Shown: piece by piece, positions 59,520 through 64,000 of the stretch
Layout: each line of letters starts with the position of its first letter
Position numbering within the stretch: position 1 is the stretch's first letter
Assembly (NCBI RefSeq): GCF_033807715.1
Contig: NC_084587.1
Span: 14,827,017 to 14,891,016 of the forward strand
From: Cololabis saira
Taxonomy: Eukaryota > Chordata > Actinopteri > Beloniformes > Belonidae
Direction of reading: 5' to 3'
Length of the DNA: 64,000 nucleotides
Made by a program: the position numbers and the translations under genes
The notes under the pieces: generated by a model
The model's input: only the letters and a program-made list of their open reading frames with translations
Told to the model about the DNA's origin: nothing
Database searches by the model: none

Positions 59520-60570
59520 TTTTATGAGGATTTAGTACAAAAGCAGTGTCCATGGAAGGCCAGCCTGCACGGAGACCAGCAGACTACCTTCACTTTCTGA
59601 AAAAGGAATATGAAGCCGACACAGAAGAGTCCCCTGAGGTGCAATCGTTGGTGTAGAAGGAGAAGAGCAGTGGCGAGAGGACGCACCCCTGGGGGGCGCC
59701 AGTGCTGATGGTCCAGGTGCTGGATGTGATGCTCCCCAGCCTCACCTGCTGCCTCCTGTGGCTCAGGAAGCTGGTAATCCACTGACAGGTGGAGGCAGCA
59801 CTGTGAGCTGGGTGAGCTTCTGGTGGAGGATTACAGGAGCGATGGTGTTGAACGCCGAACTGAAGTCCATGAACAGGATCCTCGCATAAGTCCCTGGGGT
59901 GTCGAGGTGACGCAGGATGTGGTGCAGTCCCATGTTGACTGCGTCATCCACCGACCCGGTGATGTCCTGCAGACCTCTCCACACAGAAAAGGGGTCAGGC
60001 TTGGCAGAGAGGCGACTCTGCAGCCGTTCGCCGTAGCTCCTCTTTGCTCTCCTGATCTCCCTCGTCAGCGTGTTCCTGGCCTGCTTGAACAGGGCTCGAT
60101 CACCGCTTCTGTAGGCCTCCTCCTTGGCTCGGCGCAGCTTCCTGAGGTTCGATGTGAACCAGGGCTTGTTGTTGTTGTATGTGCAGAAGGTCTTAGTCTG
60201 CATACACATGTCCTCACAAAAACTGATCATGCAGTTCATGCAGGTCTGAGGCAGCAGCTTCAAAAACACTCCAGTCCGTGCAGTCAAAGCAGGTCTGAAG
60301 CTTCAGCTTTGACTGTTCTGTCCACTTCTTCACAGTCCTCACTACAGGCTTAGAGGTTTTTAGTTTTTGCCTGTAGGTCGGGATCAGGTGAACCAGACAG
60401 TGGTCAGAGTGTCCTAGAGCTGTGCGGGGAACAGAGCGGTATGCATCCTTAATTACTGTGTAACAGTGGTCGAGAGTCTGCGTGTCCCTGGTGGGACACG
60501 TGACGTGTTGCCTGTATTTAGGAAGTTCGTGGGTGAGGTTTGCTCTGTTGAAATCCCCCCAAAACAATGT
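59520..60570 (-). pseudogene. Non-LTR retrotransposon relic (endonuclease and reverse transcriptase, broken)
   Basis: On the minus strand the element starts in the endonuclease C-terminus (GDFN near 60558, then LGHSDHCLVHL with the SDH motif). It continues in another frame through PWFTSNLRKLRRAKEEAYRS, GDRALFKQARNTL and a reverse-transcriptase core with [14 protein letters not shown] and [14 protein letters not shown] further frameshift leads to [20 protein letters not shown] near 59690-59640. Both ends are lost. A segment between DITG and SVDD appears deleted, because that join is tighter than in intact fish elements as I recall them. Clearly dead. Confidence 0.75.
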
Positions 60571-60659
60571 ACAGTGAGTTCAGGAGTTTTTTCTCCAAGT
60601 CCGTTATCTGGTTGGCCAGCAGCTGAGTGGCTTCAGTCACACACGCGTACGGCGAAGGC

Positions 60660-60955
60660 ATCTGGGAGAGACCAATGCAAAGTAGTCACTTCTCACATAA
60701 TCAGACCAATCAGTATTCAATACCTTTTCTGGAAGTCATGGACGCTATATGCTTCAGCTCAAAGATAAAACTGGCCATGACAGATCATTCTCACTAATTA
60801 TGTCCAAAAGCCAGGCTCCATGTTGGTATGAGGGTTGCATCAGTGGCTTTGGCAAAGTCATTCAAACTTGTATGATGTAACAAAAAAGTAAAATGAGATT
60901 TTGGAGCTACACATGTTACCTGCTTTCTGTGCACATGACAGAGCCCATAACTGAG
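60660..60955. pseudogene. Decayed Tc1-like fragment (left part)
   Basis: The sequence ccatgttggtatgagggttg followed by catcagtggctttggcaaag resembles a segment of fish Tc1/mariner transposase genes. It is interrupted at 60956 by the piggyBac MITE, and a later part of a similar gene appears at 61307. Tentative. Confidence 0.35.
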
Positions 60956-60959
60956 TTAA

Positions 60960-61302
60960 AGGAGCATGAGGCTCCTTTTAAGAAATTAGACTCTCTAGCG
61001 CCACCCTTCGCCACGACGGCCGTCGGGGGTACTGCAGCCAACAGTGAAGCCGGCACGGGAGAACGGGGAGAACGCACATGCAGCGTCATGTGACGTCACA
61101 TCCACAGGACAGCGCGGGAAATTCGGGCCCGGAATTGCAGCACATTTTGCAGCACACAGCCTGTTCAAGGCAACGGAGAGATACACTACAGGGCTCATTC
61201 TTTTTGATTTGGAACGCTTCATCTTCAACATTATTACTAGAAAACTTAAAACGTACACAAATTATTTTCATAAATCCTGCCTCCATCGTGCCTCATGCTC
61301 CT
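60960..61302. mobile_element. piggyBac-type MITE with TTAA target duplication and a CRE
   Basis: Flanked by TTAA at 60956-60959 and 61303-61306. Termini are inverted: AGGAGCATGAGG at left and CCTCATGCTCCT at right. The interior is CpG-rich and holds the palindromic CRE TGACGTCA at 61091-61098, next to TCATGTGA (61086-61093). 343 bp, no transposase. Confidence 0.8.
61091..61098. promoter_or_regulatory. Palindromic CRE motif within the MITE
   Basis: TGACGTCA is the full CREB/CREM-family consensus. It lies about 690 bp upstream of the nsun7 exon. Function is inference. Confidence 0.3.
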
Positions 61303-61306
61303 TTAA

Positions 61307-61480
61307 AGGAAGGTACTTGTATTTGACAGGCCTGGCAGGAGTCCTGACTTGTCCCTGATAGAAAATGTGGGAAGAATTTAGAAACTAAACATGCAACAAT
61401 GATGACCAAATACTGATCACACTTTGAGATGTGCTTGCAGGACGAATAACACAAAATAGCGACCGTAATGCCAAATCACT
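61307..61480 (+). pseudogene. Decayed Tc1-like fragment (right part)
   Basis: One frame reads RSPDLSLIENVGRI (from about 61336), close to the S-P-D-L-N-P-I-E-x-V-W motif around the last catalytic acidic residues of Tc1-type transposases. Downstream ccaaatactg and gcaggacgaata also fit. No frame remains. Confidence 0.45.
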
Positions 61481-61785
61481 TCGCTCTAAGTTTCCCAAAA
61501 ATTCTTTGAAAGTGTTGCAAAAAAAAATGCTGCATATTAACAAATGAAATTACGCACAAGAAAAGCAAAACACATACTGTAGATTAACTACAGCTAGAAT
61601 GAGAATTATCTTCACCTAAGCTTCTGTTTGAAAGCAGAAAGGGGGCAAAAACCATGTTTTCACCATGTTTATCTATTGCATCAGGATTCCTTTTTATTTC
61701 CTTTACAATTCCCTCCAATGGACAGCTCTAAATCCCCCACAGACCTTCATCTCTCCACGCTCACGCTCCCTCTGGTCCTTCTCAG
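61481..61785. other. nsun7 upstream intron end
   Basis: AT-rich sequence turning into a long pyrimidine tract (61740-61785, ending ccttctcag) that forms the acceptor of the next exon. Confidence 0.7.
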
Positions 61786-61968
61786 TCTATCCCCGATCAG
61801 ATGAGGTGTACCTGCAGGCAGCAGCCGTTTTCCAGCAGCTGCGTCCAGAGAAGCCAGCTACACATCAGCTTCTGCAGTATGGGAAGAAGACAGACATGCC
61901 AGCGGTGGAGAGCGGGGACAAAGCTGCACGGGAACAGGCCTACCAACTGGCCTTCAACACGCTCAAAT
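61786..61968 (+). CDS. nsun7: nsun7 internal coding exon (N-terminal region)
   Basis: NSUN7 belongs to the NOP2/Sun RNA cytosine-5 methyltransferase family; in mammals it is linked to sperm motility and to enhancer-RNA methylation. This 183-bp exon encodes YPRSDEVYLQAAAVFQQLRP, then EKPATHQLLQYGKK, a variable part and REQAYQLAFNTLK. That matches the N-terminal pattern I recall for NSUN7: VYxxAANIFQxIRxEK ... LIKYG ... LSYELAFSALKY. The acceptor is a long pyrimidine tract ending CAG at 61785. The donor is AAAT/GTAAGA at 61968/61969, splitting the Tyr codon after LK. The exon enters with two bases of a split codon, so a coding exon upstream must supply the start. The methyltransferase core with its catalytic cysteines lies beyond the window. 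The gene diverges from rbm47. Confidence 0.85.
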
Positions 61969-62884
61969 GTAAGATTGCTTTTGGTGAAGTGAACACATTT
62001 AGGATAATATTATCAGGCAAATGTAGTTCTTAGTATCCGTTTGAAGAATATACTCAGAGGGAAAGTGGGCTGGTGGTTAAAGTCAGGGGGAAATTAATTT
62101 GATATACCCCGCTGCCACGTCTTTGGACCTCACCCCCCTGCTATAAGGGCGCCTTATCTCCATAATGAATAAGAGCGGGGCCGCAGAACACATCAGCTCC
62201 AACATTCGCTGTGAGAATAGCACTTCGACTGCGGACTGTAGATTAAATAGAACATAGTCATACATTTCATTTCTCCATGTGACTGCAAATTATTGGAACT
62301 GGAGGTGCAGCAGATGCCTGTGTGGGAGGTGATAAGACATGCATGCAACACACACACATTAACACACTTAATAAAACCATTTACTTTATTAGAGCGGTGG
62401 CAGTATTTGACCTTATGTGTGGGGGATGGCTTTTAATTGTACAAAAAATGTATATCAAGGCTGAGATTTTCATGAATATACATAATATGAAAGTGTACTA
62501 CTGAGGAAAAAAGGTATGCTGAGCCCACATAGGTAGGATTTAAGTTGGTCTCAGAAAAAATGTGACATAAAAAGAAACAAAAATGAATCTTTTTTTCTGG
62601 ATTTGACTTTGATTTCCAGTGGAAAGACGGTGCCAACGTAAGCAAAACCAAAGGAGATGAATACGTACATAATATTTATAATGTATTTGGTATGATAATA
62701 ATATTATACCTAATTCACTTTAAGGATTTTGAACTGTTACCTCTATTTAGTGAAGTTTTTTCAAATAAAACATCAACACACGACACACACAAGCACAAAG
62801 ATTTTGCCGATAGAGGCGCTCAGATTACTAAATCAGTTTTCATGGTGTGTCACATTAACCTGGGTAGTCGGCGCTTGTAATAAG

Positions 62885-63330
62885 ATCCCACCAGGATCAA
62901 GTCAAAGCTTATTTATATTTCACATTTAAAACAGCAAAAGTTGACCAACGTGCTGTACAAATTGAACAGATTAAAATCCATAAAGATACAAAGCTAAAAA
63001 GGATAAAACCTAATGCAATAAAATCTGAGTCTACGGTAAGTAATAATCTTTTTAAAAAGGACAAAAATAAATAAAAGCACATACCTTTTAGTCAGGTAAG
63101 GCAAAAAGTTTGTTTTCAAGAGAGTTTGAAACTGATCAAGGGTGTTAGCAGCTCTGATATCAAGAGGCAAACTGTCCCACGGTCTGGAGGGCAGCACTGA
63201 ACAAGATCCATCACCTCTGTCTGGATCTGGGATCCTTCACGAGGAGCTGATTTGTAGACGTCAGTGCTCTGGCTGCAGTGTGAGGCTTCAGAAGTTCACA
63301 CAGATAAGGTGGCGTTGCGCCTCTCAGGAG
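62885..63330 (-). pseudogene. LINE 3' fragment
   Basis: Minus-strand reading gives LLRGATPPYLCELLKPHTAA, then VKDPRSRQR, and after a frameshift LPSRPWDSLPLDIRAANTLD and QFQTLLKTNFL. That is the extreme C-terminus of an L2/CR1-like reverse-transcriptase protein (WNSLP-L-xx-R ... F-K-x-L-L-K-T). A 3' tail with caaagcttatttatatttca-type sequence follows toward 62885. Confidence 0.7.
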
Positions 63331-63796
63331 CACTTAATAACAAACAGAGTCCCACAAACAAACAGTAAAGAAGTACTTTGATGAAACTGCAAAGTCAGTA
63401 AAACGACTTCAGCGTTTCCAAGCTTTGGACTAGCAACACTTTATGCTGTATTTAGTGAATAAAAACAGTATAGCAATACGCCCTCTCAAAAGAAGCAGAC
63501 AATACTATGTATGTCTGACTTTTACCTGAAGTAAATAAATAAGGCAGAACTGAATAAGACAGAAATATTTGTTAAGCCGAGTAGCAGCCATGTTGAACTT
63601 CAAGTTAGAGTCAGGAGATAGGATGTTGTTAATCAATACCAAATAGGCCAAGTCTGAACTTGGTCTAGCCTGAGTCTGTCAAAGTACTCACAGGACAGGA
63701 GAAGCCAGTTCTGTATATCTGTTACTGTAATGGCGGCGTTCCTGATGGCATCACAGCTCAGCTAGCTGCACGCTAACACTTTTTTTTTACTTTTTT

Positions 63797-64000
63797 AAGC
63801 CTGAAATATGGTTCTGCGTTAAACCAACGCAGAGCCTACGCCGTCACCGTGACGCCGTCGTGAATCCTTCGGACTTCTCCGTCACTCCATTTCGCCGCGG
63901 TGCAATACCCCCCCCAGAGCGCTAGTTGATACTTTGTTTAGCTTCCGGCTTTTCCGGTCACAGTGAATCAAAGAGATAAGGACAACTATTGTGCAAAAAA
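63797..64000. mobile_element. PIF/Harbinger-type MITE, left end, cut by the window edge
   Basis: It starts taagcctgaaatatggttct, followed by gcgttaaaccaacgcagagc and a CpG-rich block with acgccgtcaccgtgacgccg. This is a typical fish Harbinger MITE end. The right terminus is outside the window. Confidence 0.55.

Larger units (their letters stand above)
61969..64000 (+). other. nsun7: nsun7 intron (continues past the window)
   Basis: No further exon is recognised up to 64000. It holds a GC-richer patch (62100-62200), a LINE relic (62885-63330) and a Harbinger-like left end (from 63797). Confidence 0.7.

Noticed and set aside
61665..61785. Upstream ATG at 61665 as the nsun7 start
   Set aside because: It would translate the pyrimidine tract and splice acceptor; the conserved part begins right after CAG at 61785.

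Overview
This window looks like euchromatic DNA from a teleost, most likely a spiny-rayed fish. The evidence is spliced vertebrate genes with GT-AG introns, very abundant (CA)n/(GT)n microsatellites, and a dense load of fish-type transposon relics: hAT, piggyBac, Tc1/mariner, Tigger-like and PIF/Harbinger MITEs, L2/CR1-type LINEs and a tRNA-derived SINE. The species cannot be named from this.

Only two host genes are firmly supported, one at each end, and they are divergent. On the minus strand at the left edge, two consecutive coding exons of rbm47 (1511-2347 and 1-295) encode the N-terminus and all three RRM domains; the rest lies beyond position 1. On the plus strand at the right edge, one internal coding exon of nsun7 (61786-61968) lies about 2 kb before the window end, and its later exons lie beyond 64000. 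This head-to-head RBM47/NSUN7 order matches the human chromosome 4 neighbourhood as I recall it.

The ~59 kb between them should hold the long 5' introns and promoters of both genes. Two pieces are proposed from sequence alone. One is a CpG-richer rbm47 promoter and untranslated exon near 34654-34762, with a TATA-like box and an RFX-like X-box. The other is an nsun7 start exon at 53852-53931, which has a good acceptor, a start codon, a good donor and a phase that joins the 61786 exon.

Layout: 1-2378 rbm47 exons, with a hAT relic in the intron. 2.5-12 kb is a MITE cluster (piggyBac, hAT, TA-flanked and ACTAAA-rich elements). 12-25 kb is mostly unique intronic sequence with microsatellites and one mariner palindrome. 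25.6-32.4 kb holds three well-bounded MITEs with target-site duplications and internal tandem arrays. 33-35 kb is microsatellite-rich and contains the putative rbm47 promoter. 38-49 kb has LINE, Tigger, hAT and Harbinger insertions. 50-53 kb has an old tandem duplication, a perfect CTCF-consensus site and another hAT MITE. 55.5-59.1 kb is a large hAT-derived fold-back: arms of about 1.28 kb in inverted orientation around a 0.5 kb segment that is also repeated directly outside the left arm. 59.5-61.4 kb holds a LINE relic and a piggyBac MITE nested in a decayed transposon. 61.8 kb to the end is nsun7.

The most unusual structure is the 55489-59067 fold-back. I saw no CRISPR array, complete canonical tRNA or rRNA gene, and no further host protein-coding gene.
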